In this document: positions 56,937-62,405 of the stretch, in pieces
Numbering within the stretch: position 1 is the first letter of the stretch
How the letters are laid out: the number at the start of each line of letters is the position of its first letter
Assembly: GCA_026260175.1 (NCBI GenBank)
Contig: JAKCWW010000382.1
Location: 52,367 to 116,366, forward strand
Direction of reading: 5' to 3'
Source: Reticulitermes lucifugus
Lineage: Eukaryota; Arthropoda; Insecta; Blattodea; Rhinotermitidae
DNA: 64,000 bases
Notes under the pieces: generated by a model
Told to the model about the DNA's origin: nothing
What the model saw: the letters and a program-made list of their open reading frames with translations, nothing else
The model's database searches: none
Made by a program: the position numbers and the translations under genes

Positions 56937-57916
56937 ATGGGTGGGTGGGGGGAATAAAAATGTGTATGTACTGTATATAAAGTAGCATGGAGCCAACAGA
57001 ATTGTTTCATTATCTGGTAACATTAACATTTTTGGACAATAAGTATAGATCCACATAATTTCACTCATTTTAAGCTCAGAATTATAATGTGAAAATATAT
57101 TAAGTAATTGATTTTGGATTCACATAGGGTAAAAAACATATTTAAAAAAATAAGTTTCCAATTATGAAAGTCTAGTCAGTTTGGAATCACATAAACATGA
57201 ATGAGGAATAAGAAAACCGTAAGCAGCCGATGACATGCTGCAAACTGCAGGCTACCTGAGGGAGAGAGAACAAGGAACTGTAGGTCATAATCCTCTGCAA
57301 GGTCCATTCCCAAAGTCCAAAAATGTTTCCGAATTTCCACTCACCTTTCAACATTGTGAAAATGTATTGGCACTTAATCATTGCACAAGCAGAAATACAG
57401 AAATATCAGAAATCAAGAATCAAAGGAATGCTCAGCACACTACAAGACATAAATGCTCTAGACCAACCGACTAGATGATACAGCTCAACTGGAAGAGATA
57501 AGATATGGTATATGAAGTTGCTATGAAGAGCCATCATTCGTGAGAGCAGTTATGATTACATCAAATCACAATTCTCTACAACACTAGGTGGCACTGACAA
57601 ATGCATCACACACACACACCCACCATAAAATAATTAATTAAATATTTCAAACAGCAATTTTCACATTTCAGCTGCAATTAAGTACAAGTAACAACACAAG
57701 AAAATATAATTAAAATAATCCTTCTTGAAACAAAGCAATAAATTTCATTCCAATACACTAAGAATCTCAACTTAGCATGCTATTTATCTTTCACCCTATC
57801 TGTTCAGAGCTTGATCAAGAAGAATTCCTGAATGCCTGAGGAGTGGATTTGTATTGCCAAATATAATCAGCTAAATGTAGCACAACCGTCTACAAACCAT
57901 TCAAGAGACTAGGCAC

Positions 57917-57950
<34 letters not shown>

Positions 57951-60900
57951 CACACACACACACACATAAGCAGCAAATATCAGATAAAAAAATTACTATC
58001 ATGATAAAAAAGAAAATGTCAGAAATCACAATTAATTGCACTAACTGCATATGTACACACTACGTAAACTTCAACTCTGTTACAATACAGTATGTCCTTC
58101 AAAAGTCGGCACTTAAATTAAACCAGTACAGTACTTGTCCTGATATAAGAACTGGGAAGTAATTTTAGATTACATATGAACTTGATGGAACTACATAGTT
58201 ATAATGTAATATATACAATGCCTAAATGTATCACACATTAACACAGCTAAATTACAAACCATGAAATGTATCGATAAGAAACTTCTGTAGTTGCACTTCA
58301 TCATTCAGGCCAAATCAGTCACTGTCTACTAAAAAATATAAAATACGCAGTCACACAAGTGAAGTCAAACCGACCAGCGGTTCCCACCAATCTTCCACAT
58401 GGCAAACTTATTACAAGCAAACCACATGATCATAAAGTTTACCATATTTTGGGATGTTACTCTATATTTTTGTATTTCTCATTTAATGATGCTGGCAGTA
58501 GCTCAGCACACATAGCATCAAATGGTAGGATGACAGCACACAAGGAATGGGATGTGGAAGGAAGTGGTTAAGGCCTACTTTAAGGTACTATCCTAGCATT
58601 TACCTGCAGAGTGAGAAAAACCACAAAACACCTCAGTCAAGATAGCTGGTGTCCCAACTGAGATTCGAAGGAGGCACCTCCCTCATCTGTCACACTGTCT
58701 GCACTTGAGCTAACGTGCTTGGTGCGAGCCCGACACATTAATACTAACAGCATGCTGCCCCCATCTTTAGGGTATCCTTCTCATATTCACAGTCACCACT
58801 GTAAGAATCTCGGACCTCACAAATTAGAAAGTTCTGGGACAGAAGTAATTACCTCACATCCTGTGGGATTTAAATGCAGCTGCCTTTCAAATACTGTCCT
58901 TCAGCAGCTGCACACTTCAGTCAGTGTTCATACAGTCATTGGGAACATTTTTGGACACCACAGCACAGTTTAATGTAACACTCTCTTCATGGCCACTTGA
59001 ATATCCCCTGCATCCTTGAAACAGAAGCTCTTTTGATGGTCCTTCATGTACAACATGCAGGAGGGTGCGGGAGCACCACAGTACCACACCTCATGAGTTG
59101 CATCTGCACAACTGAAGTCTGATTTCCCAGCACACTGTTACACAAGAACACCCAGTCTTTAGCCTCCCACATTTTAGAATGCCTCACATGAACTGCATCC
59201 AGTACAGTCTTTTCCTTATTGATTGAGGCACCCTCCGGAACAAACTTGTGGCACATAATGTCCTGTTTGTCAAAGAAGACTTCCAATGTCACCTTCTGTT
59301 TTCAGAAATTCTCCATGGAAATGTTCATCTCTGTGATAATGACTACTTCCACACGGAGTACAGTATTATAATTTAAACAGGAAACACCAAGTTCTCTCAC
59401 CTGTGACAATATTTCATAGTAAGTTTACATTGTCACGTGCTGTATTGACAAGCTCACCCCTGATCGTCACACAGCTACCACATTGAGGATTCCACTCTTC
59501 TGGCATACAACATTGCATCAATGGGTAATCAGATCCTGACATTTCCTGGCAATGTAGTGTCCTTGTCTTCAAGGGTCAAAGTGTCCCAGAAGAAGAAGTC
59601 TCATCACAGAAGAACAAAATCCTCAGCCAAACTGCCAAGAAAACTCACATAATTGTCACCTTTGTAGGATCTGTTAGCAGATGTGATGCATAATCAGATC
59701 TGTACTGCAGATAATGTGGCAATTAACAATGAATTCCACATCATTTAAATCAATTCTTCTGTCTGAAGACAACCAGAACACACAGACTTCTGCATCTGTC
59801 TCACACTGTCCCAATCCCACAGCTACCCACAATTTGGATAATCTTGAATCAAAAAATTGTTTGCCAACCATACATCATTCACAGCATCTGCAGCACATCT
59901 GTTCCAAAATGTTCCAGTTTCTATCAAAAGCGGTGATAGCCTGCTGTTTGCGACAACATATTTCTCCACTTAAGTACCATCCTCACACTGTGCTCACCTG
60001 TGAGAACTATCATACATGCTACTCTAATGACAAACATGCACAGGAGTGTGCATGAACTAGGAGACTCCAGCCCACCAGCCTTGCTGCATTTGCTTCTTTC
60101 CTGGAGTCTATATCTGAATCTTGCATGCACCAATAACAGTTGTTTTATTATACAGAAAACATGTAGGACTTCATATGCTGCCATCCCCAATAACACTAAC
60201 GAGACATAACTGTAATTTACTAACACATACACGAATTATTTCATTTCATGTAATGTTTATTCCACAATGTAATGGGTGTGTATGAGACAAAAAAAAACCA
60301 AAGAAAGAGGAAGGAAGTATGGAAGGAAGATGTTCCAAGGAAATTAATACTTTTTTAAAAAAATATATATTGAAAGAAAACCATGTGGCAAATCTTCATG
60401 TCTGGGAACCACTGGCATAGTACAAGTTACACTTATGGCAAGACTCTCTACTTTTTACTAGCACCTACACAAACAAGTGAAGCCTGTTCAAAAAGAGAAC
60501 ACAATTCAGAAACAGACTGTGTCCTTTGGAGAGCCTCAGGAGCTGGAATTATGTCTGACGAAGTATCGAGGTCTTGTGACCGACAACGGCGCACAGCCGA
60601 CTGAGTGTGACTGTATGTAAGAATCTTTGCACGAACAGAAGTGGAAGGCATGTCCTGTGAATGTCAGAACAAACCAAAACTGACGGATTAAATTCTGAGA
60701 AAAACTTGAGGACAGTGATGTGTTATATATATATATACATAATTTTCACAAACAAAACCATAATATACACATGTCCACTTCACAATCCCATAGCAGTCAA
60801 CTGATTACCACCAAGTGGCAGCATCTAGAGAAAATAACTCATGTATTGTATTCTGTCTTTCATGAAAAATCAATAACAGGTCAACAGTTCCACAGTACAG

Positions 60901-61513
60901 AATTCTATTATTGATGTGGGGTTACCTAGCAAATAATTTATCACAGCAGTAAAACACAGTGCAACTAACTAAATGGTACATTTGTTCTGTGCAGGAACAA
61001 CACAAGAACTTCTCAGTTGATCATATTACTGTACTCTGAAAAGAAAATGTAAAATTCACCCAAGATATACAAAAAGCTACTAATTATACCATCACTGTGA
61101 AAACCTCAAAACTTGTCTGATATAAATTTGTGACAAGGATGGATTTAACAGTACAGTCAGTACCTAGTTGTGGCAAGTTACACAGCTAAAAGATAAAATA
61201 AATTCTGGACTGAAGGAAATACAGAGAAACAATGCACATAACACAGAAAACATTTCAAAACTTGGAAGATCGCTTTTTCAAGAAAACCACTGACACCTGT
61301 GCCACTATTCAATATCCATCCCTCCCCACTCAAAAGGAAGTGATGGTGGTCATAATTTTGTATCCAACCCCAGTTTTTTAAGTTTTAGAGGTTCAGAAGT
61401 AACAAAATGTGCACACCAGGCTTACTGTGACTGGAATTAAATAAAGAACAGTGACCTACCTCAACTTTTAATATTGAGGCAACTTCTTGGCATGGCTGCA
61501 AGGCCATCTTCAT
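18410..61513 (-). CDS. Spn: Spinophilin/neurabin (whole gene, 20 coding exons)
   Basis: Scaffold protein that targets protein phosphatase 1 and binds F-actin at synapses and cell junctions (family knowledge). Twenty exons join in one frame with GT-AG borders: 61513-61460, 55820-54505, 53392-53316, 45429-44270, 43829-43681, 37531-37391, 36719-36545, 35715-35563, 34421-34161, 33472-33305, 31793-31488, 30260-30207, 28177-28028, 26754-26590, 25373-25143, 24313-24119, 23051-22202, 20992-20822, 19818-19700, 18685-18410. The sum is 6171 nt, about 2,056 residues. Visible parts are the N-terminal [12 protein letters not shown] and [13 protein letters not shown] segments (about 38-49, 113-125), KVTF PP1 dock (about 1066-1069), PDZ (about 1111-1202, GLGLSI loop), coiled coil (about 1205-1480), Q/H-rich linker and SAM (about 1959-2020). 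The SAM makes it neurabin-I-like; vertebrate spinophilin lacks it. Insects usually have a single family member. The start is the least certain part, because exon 1 has an acceptor and an open frame upstream of the ATG. Confidence 0.93.
19165..19620 (+). mobile_element. LINE reverse-transcriptase tail, opposite strand, in last intron
   Basis: Plus-strand pieces [20 protein letters not shown] and [17 protein letters not shown], then KGKKHVRRL, resemble the non-LTR RT C terminus LRK..GKTRRDRIRN and RWFGHVKRM...KPEGKRPRGRP. Disrupted frames. It belongs to a different LINE group from the 1-kb copies and runs antisense to Spn. Confidence 0.55.
19700..19818 (-). CDS. Spn: Spn exon 19, start of SAM domain
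   Basis: A 119-nt exon ending VTDWSKEQ|gtatttgg, which is the first helix of the SAM domain (compare vertebrate WSVQQVSHWL). Upstream it reads [19 protein letters not shown]. Two acceptors are possible: ...aaaacaag before 19818, or ...ctctggag before 19809. Both keep the frame and differ by three residues. I took the first AG after the pyrimidine stretch. Confidence 0.85.
19819..22201 (-). other. Spn introns 17 and 18
   Basis: Introns 20993-22201 and 19819-20821. Both are AT-rich sequence in which I see no repeat family, RNA gene or conserved open frame beyond exon 18. Confidence 0.5.
20822..20992 (-). CDS. Spn: Spn exon 18, Pro/Ser-rich
   Basis: A 171-nt exon with phase 1 at both ends, acceptor aatgttttgcag, donor ATAG|gtcagt. 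It reads [19 protein letters not shown], then Pro/Ser-rich sequence ([17 protein letters not shown]), ending SKPVTI. Because it is symmetric it could be a cassette exon. No domain is visible. Confidence 0.85.
22202..23051 (-). CDS. Spn: Spn exon 17, Gln/His/Ser-rich linker
   Basis: An 850-nt exon between acceptor ctgatttgctag and donor AGAG|gtaagc. It begins [20 protein letters not shown] and [17 protein letters not shown], then runs through a long low-complexity Gln/His/Ser/Thr region (such as [11 protein letters not shown]). It ends with a conserved-looking helix pair [20 protein letters not shown] and [18 protein letters not shown]. In phase 0, out phase 1. It lies between coiled coil and SAM and is probably largely disordered. 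Confidence 0.92.
24119..24313 (-). CDS. Spn: Spn exon 16
   Basis: A 195-nt, phase 0-0 exon after acceptor gtgcgcttttag, ending with five Ser codons before gtaagtctt. It encodes [37 protein letters not shown] and a Gly/Ser tail. There is no named domain. The Met at the exon start is internal to the protein. Confidence 0.88.
24707..24868. repeat. Core-repeat palindrome
   Basis: GTGCAGTTTTGT and ACTAATGTTTCGGAGGAACA on the left, with GTTCCTCCAAAACGTTGGTA and ACAAAACTGCAC on the right, form a 160-bp inverted repeat. It contains the TTCCGTCTTCAGGA word. Intron 15. Confidence 0.75.
25143..25373 (-). CDS. Spn: Spn exon 15, end of coiled coil
   Basis: A 231-nt, phase 0-0 exon, acceptor ttatcttttccag, donor AAG|gttagt. 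It starts [18 protein letters not shown], closing the coiled coil. It then becomes a Pro/Ser linker with [18 protein letters not shown] and an acidic stretch [18 protein letters not shown]. Confidence 0.92.
26590..26754 (-). CDS. Spn: Spn exon 14, coiled coil
   Basis: A 165-nt, phase 0-0 exon after acceptor atgttgttgcag. It reads [33 protein letters not shown], then [10 protein letters not shown]|gtgagt. It is very close to vertebrate QSQYQALEKKYNKAKKLIKDFQQKE, so the alignment is secure. Confidence 0.95.
27600..27795 (-). mobile_element. SINE-like family C copy in intron 13
   Basis: Minus-strand copy: GGGATCGAATTTTGGCTTGG, GGTTTTCCACAGTATCATA, AAATGCCAGGATAGTGTGC, CCACTTCTCTTCATATCTG. Diverged; no target duplication seen. 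The rest of intron 13 shows nothing recognised. Confidence 0.6.
28028..28177 (-). CDS. Spn: Spn exon 13, coiled coil
   Basis: A 150-nt, phase 0-0 exon: [50 protein letters not shown]|gtaagt. It shows heptad-like Leu spacing. It corresponds to the long coiled coil used for homo- and heterodimer formation in neurabin/spinophilin (family knowledge). An open frame continues upstream of the acceptor gttgggtcag but reads as intron. Confidence 0.9.
28178..30206 (-). other. Spn intron 12 (2.0 kb)
   Basis: Carries a 5'-truncated SINE-A copy with flanking target duplications, and a poly-G run beside an ambiguous base at 28527. The remainder is AT-rich without recognised features. Confidence 0.6.
29355..29628 (+). 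mobile_element. SINE family A, 5'-truncated, with TSD
   Basis: The same body as the copy at 5.2 kb (GGTTTGATTCCCGATGG, GGCAGCCGGTGCATAGGGCT), but starting inside the tRNA-like head, so the A box is missing. It is flanked by 13-bp duplications TATATAATCTTTC at 29342-29354 and 29629-29641. It lies in intron 12, antisense to Spn. Confidence 0.85.
30207..30260 (-). CDS. Spn: Spn exon 12 (54 nt), coiled coil
   Basis: A small 18-codon exon: [18 protein letters not shown], after a gaaaattaaacag-like intron end (attttcag) and before AGG|gtaagc. It aligns with the vertebrate coiled-coil start KFKELQIKHAVTEAEIQKLK. Choosing AGG|gtaagc rather than the overlapping AG|ggtaag keeps the frame. It is phase 0-0, so it can be skipped without a frameshift. 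Confidence 0.85.
30738..31005 (+). mobile_element. SINE family B copy in intron 11
   Basis: Plus-strand copy: head with GGGGTTGAACCCTGGTGAG, body GGAGCCCACCCAGCCTCC, TTTAGCACTGAGGTTGAAG and TATACCTCTACTCCCCC. It lies antisense to Spn. The open frames here are repeat-derived. Confidence 0.82.
31253..31333. mobile_element. Tiny mariner-like MITE
   Basis: An 80-bp inverted repeat: AGAGTGGCGCAAAAGTCACTT pairs with the complement of AAGTGACTTTTTCATCACTCT (18 of 21 positions). TA lies at both edges. It resembles ends of insect mariner MITEs. Intron 11. Confidence 0.55.
31488..31793 (-). CDS. Spn: Spn exon 11, linker after PDZ
   Basis: A 306-nt, phase 0-0 exon after acceptor gatctttctatatag, ending LLLQE|gtaagtg. 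It starts with a charged helix [16 protein letters not shown], followed by a Pro/Ser/Gly-rich stretch with repeated Ser ([15 protein letters not shown]) and then [11 protein letters not shown]. The acceptor lies about 130 nt from a 35-bp tandem array whose units look like competing acceptors. Confidence 0.92.
31794..33304 (-). other. Spn intron 10 (1.5 kb), mostly tandem array
   Basis: About half of the intron is the 35-bp array described separately, including an N gap. The rest, 32700-33300, shows no recognised element. Confidence 0.7.
31921..32696 (-). repeat. 35-bp minisatellite array in Spn intron 10
   Basis: About 13 visible units plus a partial one, on both sides of an N gap (about 32160-32465), based on ACAGAAAGGTAGCTGGGGAA + ACACAGTAAACCTGT on the plus strand. 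Units differ by a few bases; one lacks a base. On the Spn sense strand each unit reads TACTGTGTTTCCCCAG then CTACCTTTCTGTACAG. If the gap length is real there would be about 22 units. The long open frames over it arise because the unit has no stop in any of three sense frames. Confidence 0.93.
33305..33472 (-). CDS. Spn: Spn exon 10, second half of PDZ domain
   Basis: A 168-nt, phase 0-0 exon, acceptor ttgtacctccag, donor CAG|gtatga. It reads [38 protein letters not shown], then [11 protein letters not shown]. This completes the PDZ fold (strands beta-4 to beta-6 and helix B by comparison with neurabin). The EVAQLI segment is shared with vertebrate spinophilin and starts the helical region after the PDZ domain. 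Confidence 0.97.
34161..34421 (-). CDS. Spn: Spn exon 9, first half of PDZ domain
   Basis: A 261-nt, phase 0-0 exon. It begins [20 protein letters not shown] and continues [20 protein letters not shown], almost the same as vertebrate neurabins. The PDZ domain starts at about MEVFPVEL, with the carboxylate-binding loop [10 protein letters not shown] and then [18 protein letters not shown]. It ends DGRIQ|gtgagt. This is the best conserved part of the gene and settles the family assignment. Confidence 0.97.
34722..35005 (-). mobile_element. SINE family B copy in intron 8
   Basis: Diverged minus-strand copy. It keeps GAGCCAGGATAGCTCAGTCA at the head, the CATCTGTTGCCAAAGTTAAG body segment and an ACCTTTTATA end. 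Sense to Spn. Confidence 0.72.
35563..35715 (-). CDS. Spn: Spn exon 8, PP1-docking motif
   Basis: A 153-nt, phase 0-0 exon after acceptor tttttctctag, ending GPIK|gtgagtgag. It reads [20 protein letters not shown], an acidic cluster, then [16 protein letters not shown] fits the RVxF docking motif for protein phosphatase 1. It sits exactly where vertebrate proteins have RKIHF or RKIKF followed by STAPI. The Glu/Asp run just before it is also typical of the family. Confidence 0.95.
35886..35999. repeat. Short palindrome of the core-repeat family
   Basis: GGGATGTTACGCAGCGTAGA...TACTGATGTTTTGGGACA pairs with TGTTCCAAAATGTCAGTA...TCTACACTGCGTAACGTCCC. Nearly perfect, with a loop of a few bases (gataggt). 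About 170 nt upstream of exon 8 in the direction of transcription. Confidence 0.8.
36545..36719 (-). CDS. Spn: Spn exon 7
   Basis: A 175-nt exon between acceptor gtacttttgcag and donor GTG|gtaagt. It encodes a Ser/Gly-rich stretch with [17 protein letters not shown], then [18 protein letters not shown]. In phase 2, out phase 0. It directly precedes the PP1-docking exon and is probably flexible. Confidence 0.9.
37391..37531 (-). CDS. Spn: Spn exon 6
   Basis: A 141-nt exon, acceptor tttgttgttgcag, donor CCAG|gtacat. It reads [19 protein letters not shown], then [18 protein letters not shown], and keeps the phase 2 split on both sides (141 is a multiple of three), so skipping it would leave the frame intact. 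Acidic; no named domain. Confidence 0.9.
38665..38952 (-). mobile_element. SINE family B copy in intron 5
   Basis: Minus-strand copy with head GTGCCAGGATAGTTCAGGTG, body CATCTATTGCTGAGATTAAG and tail AGCTTTACCTTTGCC. Diverged but near full length. Confidence 0.75.
41665..41765. repeat. Two-unit tandem duplication (about 50 bp)
   Basis: TTGACACTAGCATAATACCT...CATAAGAAGAAAAGTTCA occurs twice in a row with few differences. Intron 5. Confidence 0.8.
42200..43590 (-). mobile_element. IS630/Tc1-type DNA transposon relic, copy 2, with insertion
   Basis: Minus strand at 42766-42500 reads [40 protein letters not shown] and [13 protein letters not shown]. This is the conserved block NRYW..ENPH...V..VWCAVS..RIIGP.FFEE of DDE transposases of this superfamily (established family pattern). 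About 390 bp (about 42807-43198) are absent from copy 1 and look like a later insertion. Terminal repeats were not found. Confidence 0.65.
43476..43508. repeat. CG/CA compound microsatellite
   Basis: About 7 GC units followed by 9 CA units; a CG run is unusual in this AT-rich sequence. It lies inside the copy-2 transposon relic. Confidence 0.95.
43681..43829 (-). CDS. Spn: Spn exon 5
   Basis: A 149-nt exon between acceptor catgtgtag and donor GAG|gtgagt. It encodes [18 protein letters not shown] and then [14 protein letters not shown], ending in phase 2. The charged Gln/Glu stretch continues the disordered linker. The [12 protein letters not shown] segment looks like a short helix and continues into exon 6. 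Confidence 0.9.
44270..45429 (-). CDS. Spn: Spn exon 4, long acidic/Ser-rich region
   Basis: An 1160-nt exon starting after acceptor tgtgtgttcag with [10 protein letters not shown] and ending AEFTQQ|gtatgtgg. It adds about 387 residues. The sequence is low in hydrophobic residues and rich in Ser, Glu and Asp, with an acidic stretch [16 protein letters not shown] near the end. It has no recognised fold and is best read as a disordered linker between the actin-binding region and the PP1 site. Vertebrate relatives also carry acidic stretches here. In phase 1, out phase 0. Confidence 0.92.
45749..45882. repeat. Two-unit tandem duplication (about 65-70 bp)
   Basis: TATTTTGGTACATAAACAGC...TGTGTTCAGTCAATGCAG...TATGTTCAACAATTCTT is repeated with TATTTTGGTACATAGACAGC and so on. 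Intron 3. Confidence 0.8.
46177..46450 (-). mobile_element. SINE family B, well preserved, with TSD
   Basis: The best minus-strand copy: head GGCCGGGATAGCATAGTCGA, box B GGGGATCAAATCCCGG, body CATCTAGCGCCGAGGTTAAA and tail ACTTTACCTTTATC. It is flanked by 15-bp near-identical repeats TCAGTAGTAGATTTA (46162-46176) and TCAGTAGTAAATTTA (46451-46465), one mismatch. High CpG suggests it is young. Confidence 0.87.
46699..46989 (+). mobile_element. SINE family B, well preserved, inverted partner
   Basis: Plus-strand copy with head GGCCAGGACAGCGTAGTCGG, box B GGGGATCGAATCCCGG, body GGAGGCCCACCCAGCCTCC and a tail of three TTTACC units. It is only about 250 bp from the oppositely oriented copy at 46177-46450, so the two can pair in the intron transcript. 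Confidence 0.87.
48722..49354. repeat. Inner foldback with Tigger-like insert in left arm
   Basis: Arms of about 130-150 bp around a short loop near 49188-49200 (ACTTGTAAAAAAGGG) carry AGGCTACCGGTTTCAGCTC and AAAGAGCCATCATCAGGCC. The Tigger-like element interrupts the left arm. The intact right arm shows the empty site (AAAGTATATTTTACTCTTTT in complement). Confidence 0.85.
48730..49036. mobile_element. Tigger/pogo-like non-autonomous element
   Basis: Ends CAGACGGACCCCGACTTACG and CGTAAGTCGGGAACTTTCTG are inverted repeats, flanked by TA on both sides (48728-48729, 49037-49038). The CAG...CTG ends, TA target and repeated GACTTACG words are typical of Tigger elements. An N gap (about 48820-48853) lies inside. 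It sits within the left arm of a foldback. Confidence 0.75.
50985..51180 (+). repeat. Core-repeat copy, palindromic with tail
   Basis: CTGGGATGTCACACCATGTT...GGACATTTTCAAGGACCACA and its inverted partner TTCAAAACGTCCAGAACTAC...CAACACAATGTCATGTCCAG form a hairpin. A tail with AGCAACACCGCTGTGACAGC and CTCAAACCTCAC, found in other copies, follows. Confidence 0.72.
51930..52035 (-). mobile_element. Short LINE 3'-end fragment
   Basis: Minus strand reads [11 protein letters not shown] then [11 protein letters not shown], matching the ALVNTVMNLRVP..AGKFLS tail of the copies at 1 kb and 12 kb. Confidence 0.55.
52459..53053. repeat. Foldback element (arms about 185 bp)
   Basis: Arms 52459-52645 and 52871-53053 are inverted copies. 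They share AAATCAACCAACAAATGCAC and the core ATGTTTTGGCAAATAGATTG followed by CCATCTTCAGGGG. The spacer is about 225 bp. Located at the 5' side of intron 3, just downstream of exon 3. Confidence 0.87.
53316..53392 (-). CDS. Spn: Spn exon 3 (77 nt)
   Basis: Acceptor tttcatttcccag and donor GTAG|gtaaga bound a 77-nt exon. Joined to exon 2 it reads [17 protein letters not shown] then NSISARTFV, ending in phase 1. No domain is recognised. The same frame remains open for about 90 codons 5' of the acceptor (to 53661), but that extension does not join exon 2 in phase, so I keep the short exon. Confidence 0.8.
54505..55820 (-). CDS. Spn: Spn exon 2, N-terminal actin-binding region
   Basis: A 1316-nt exon between acceptor ttggtgtag and donor AAG|gtagtc, encoding DLYKK...RDTIST. 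Near the N terminus, [15 protein letters not shown] resembles the vertebrate neurabin/spinophilin segment [31 protein letters not shown] resembles the ERVSRF...ETRKLFERS segment of the F-actin-binding domain. Ser/Pro-rich sequence follows, then a basic patch with [15 protein letters not shown] and proline runs ([19 protein letters not shown]) near the end. The exon ends in phase 2 (AG), which exon 3 completes to Ser. Overlapping plus-strand open frames here are shadows. Confidence 0.93.
56211..56477. repeat. 37-bp minisatellite plus CAT repeat
   Basis: TCACTCTGCCTATATAACCT-type units begin at 56222, 56259, 56296 and 56333, a strict 37-bp spacing. Further diverged units and a CATCAC/CAT run (56391-56423) follow. 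Intron 1. Confidence 0.85.
56903..56932. repeat. GT microsatellite
   Basis: About 15 GT units, preceded by TTTG repeats and followed by GTAT/GGTG-type sequence. Intron 1. Confidence 0.95.
57917..57967. repeat. TA/CA compound microsatellite
   Basis: About 13 TA units followed by GCACACA and about 11 CA units. Intron 1. Confidence 0.95.
58490..58735 (-). mobile_element. SINE-like family C copy
   Basis: Minus-strand repeat with box-B-like CTTCGAATCTCAGTTGGG, then GTGGTTTTTCTCACTCTG, AAATGCTAGGATAGTACCTT and CCACTTCCTTCCACATCCC. The same segments in the same order recur at 27.6 and 63.6 kb. It resembles a widespread arthropod tRNA-SINE type. It may have inserted into a core repeat, whose pieces flank it (58440-58465 and 58740-58830). 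Confidence 0.65.
59040..59640 (-). mobile_element. mariner-type transposase relic
   Basis: Minus strand reads [20 protein letters not shown] and GASINKE, then [20 protein letters not shown] and [10 protein letters not shown]. These match the mariner transposase core VFFD..GIVHHEFVPEG.TVNKE...W...DWVLLHDNAPAH...LPHPPYSPDLAP. The catalytic HDNAPAH is decayed to CNSVLGN, and an expected ~30-residue piece is missing, so it is a dead copy. Confidently coding only over 59044-59292. Confidence 0.7.
60858..61112. repeat. 255-bp duplicated sequence, copy 1
   Basis: About 80% similar by eye to 61695-61943: both carry CTTTCATGAAA...CAACA/ATAACAGGTCAACA, TCTATTATT, GGTTACCTAGC and AAATGGTAC, in the same order and direction. 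Lies on the intron-1 side of coding exon 1. Confidence 0.75.
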
Positions 61514-61535
61514 GTGGACTTCATCGTCAAACAAA
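61460..61535 (-). CDS. Spn: Spn coding exon 1 (possible start exon)
   Basis: On the minus strand a pyrimidine-rich acceptor (ctctttttgcag) precedes the exon and GAG|gtaggt follows it. The frame needed by the next exon reads [18 protein letters not shown] from an ATG at 61513-61511, with a second in-frame ATG at 61507-61505. The frame also stays open 5' of the ATG (LFDDEVH), so an upstream coding exon cannot be excluded. I chose the first ATG as the start. The presence of an acceptor means at least one exon, probably untranslated, lies further 5'. The exon ends in phase 0, matching exon 2. Confidence 0.7.
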
Positions 61536-61594
61536 CTGCAAAAAGAGAAGTGTACACATTAAACATGCCAGCAAAGGTCCTTCACTGTACACTA

Positions 61595-61700
61595 ACCAAA
61601 TGCATGGAGCAGAGTCCTGCTTGAGAACCTAGAGTTCTGCTTGAGAAGCTAATAATCACTAAGCAGCACAAGAAATTCTCTGCTTTTTATGGAACTTTCA
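61595..61700 (-). mobile_element. Short LINE 3'-end fragment near exon 1
   Basis: Only the 3' UTR part is left (AGCAGAGAATTTCTTGTGCT), with a small internal duplication of GTTCTGCTTGAGAA-type sequence at 61615-61655. It lies about 60 nt upstream of coding exon 1. Confidence 0.5.
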
Positions 61701-61943
61701 TGAAAGATCAACAACAGGTCAACAATTCCACTGTACAAATTTCTATTATTAATGTGGGTTACCTAGCCAATAATTCATCACAGCAATGAAACACAGACCA
61801 ACTAATTAAATGGTACGTTTGTTCTGTACAAGAACAGCATACGCATTTTTCAGCTCAGCTTCTTACTGTTCTGTGAAACGAAAATTTGAAATTCATCCAA
61901 GATAAAAAAAAAATTCCCTGTACCACTACTGAGAAAATTTCAG
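61695..61943. repeat. 255-bp duplicated sequence, copy 2
   Basis: Partner of 60858-61112, on the upstream side of coding exon 1, abutting a LINE tail. The exon itself is not duplicated. Confidence 0.75.
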
Positions 61944-62039
61944 AAGTATCTATGGTTGTACTATGTTTCCGGAAACACAGTGCAACCACGTGTGATAACC
62001 CAAGTAGACACTCGAAAATGACGCATCATAAGGTCTGAA

Positions 62040-62405
62040 TGCGTATGTGGTAACAAACATAGGCAATGTACATATAATGTAACACCGTGACGTGTTCGAG
62101 TAATGTTTAAACTTCCTCAGCTATCTAACAGCCTGATAGCATTTCACTCGAAGAGAGCGGACTTATGGCGATTTAATGTCACGGGCAACAATAAAACGTA
62201 CTTTGAGTCTTCACGTAAAGTGCACGATATTTTTGCCCGATTTTAACCAAATTTGGATTTTCGCAACAGATTTTCATAAAAGTCCCCAATATCAAATTTC
62301 ACAGAAATCCGCCCAGTGGGAGCCGCGCTGATACATGCGGACAGTCGGACAGACATGACGAAGCTAGGATGGCGCTTTGTGAAATTGTGCGAAGGTGCCT
62401 AAAAG
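62040..62405 (+). repeat. CpG-rich dispersed repeat with a conserved peptide-like stretch
   Basis: The plus strand reads NFTEIRPVGAALIHADSRTD and MTKLGWRFVKLCEGA before a stop. I remember closely similar translated stretches recurring in insect sequence data as a repeat-derived pattern; this is memory, not a search. There is no start codon in a sensible place and no long frame. High CpG suggests a young copy. Confidence 0.45.

Larger units (their letters stand above)
55821..61459 (-). other. Spn intron 1 (5.6 kb)
   Basis: Contains a 37-bp minisatellite, GT and TA/CA microsatellites, a SINE-C-like copy, a mariner relic and one member of a 255-bp duplicated pair. The stretch 59690-60700 is not recognised; its short open frames show no family signature. 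Confidence 0.6.
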
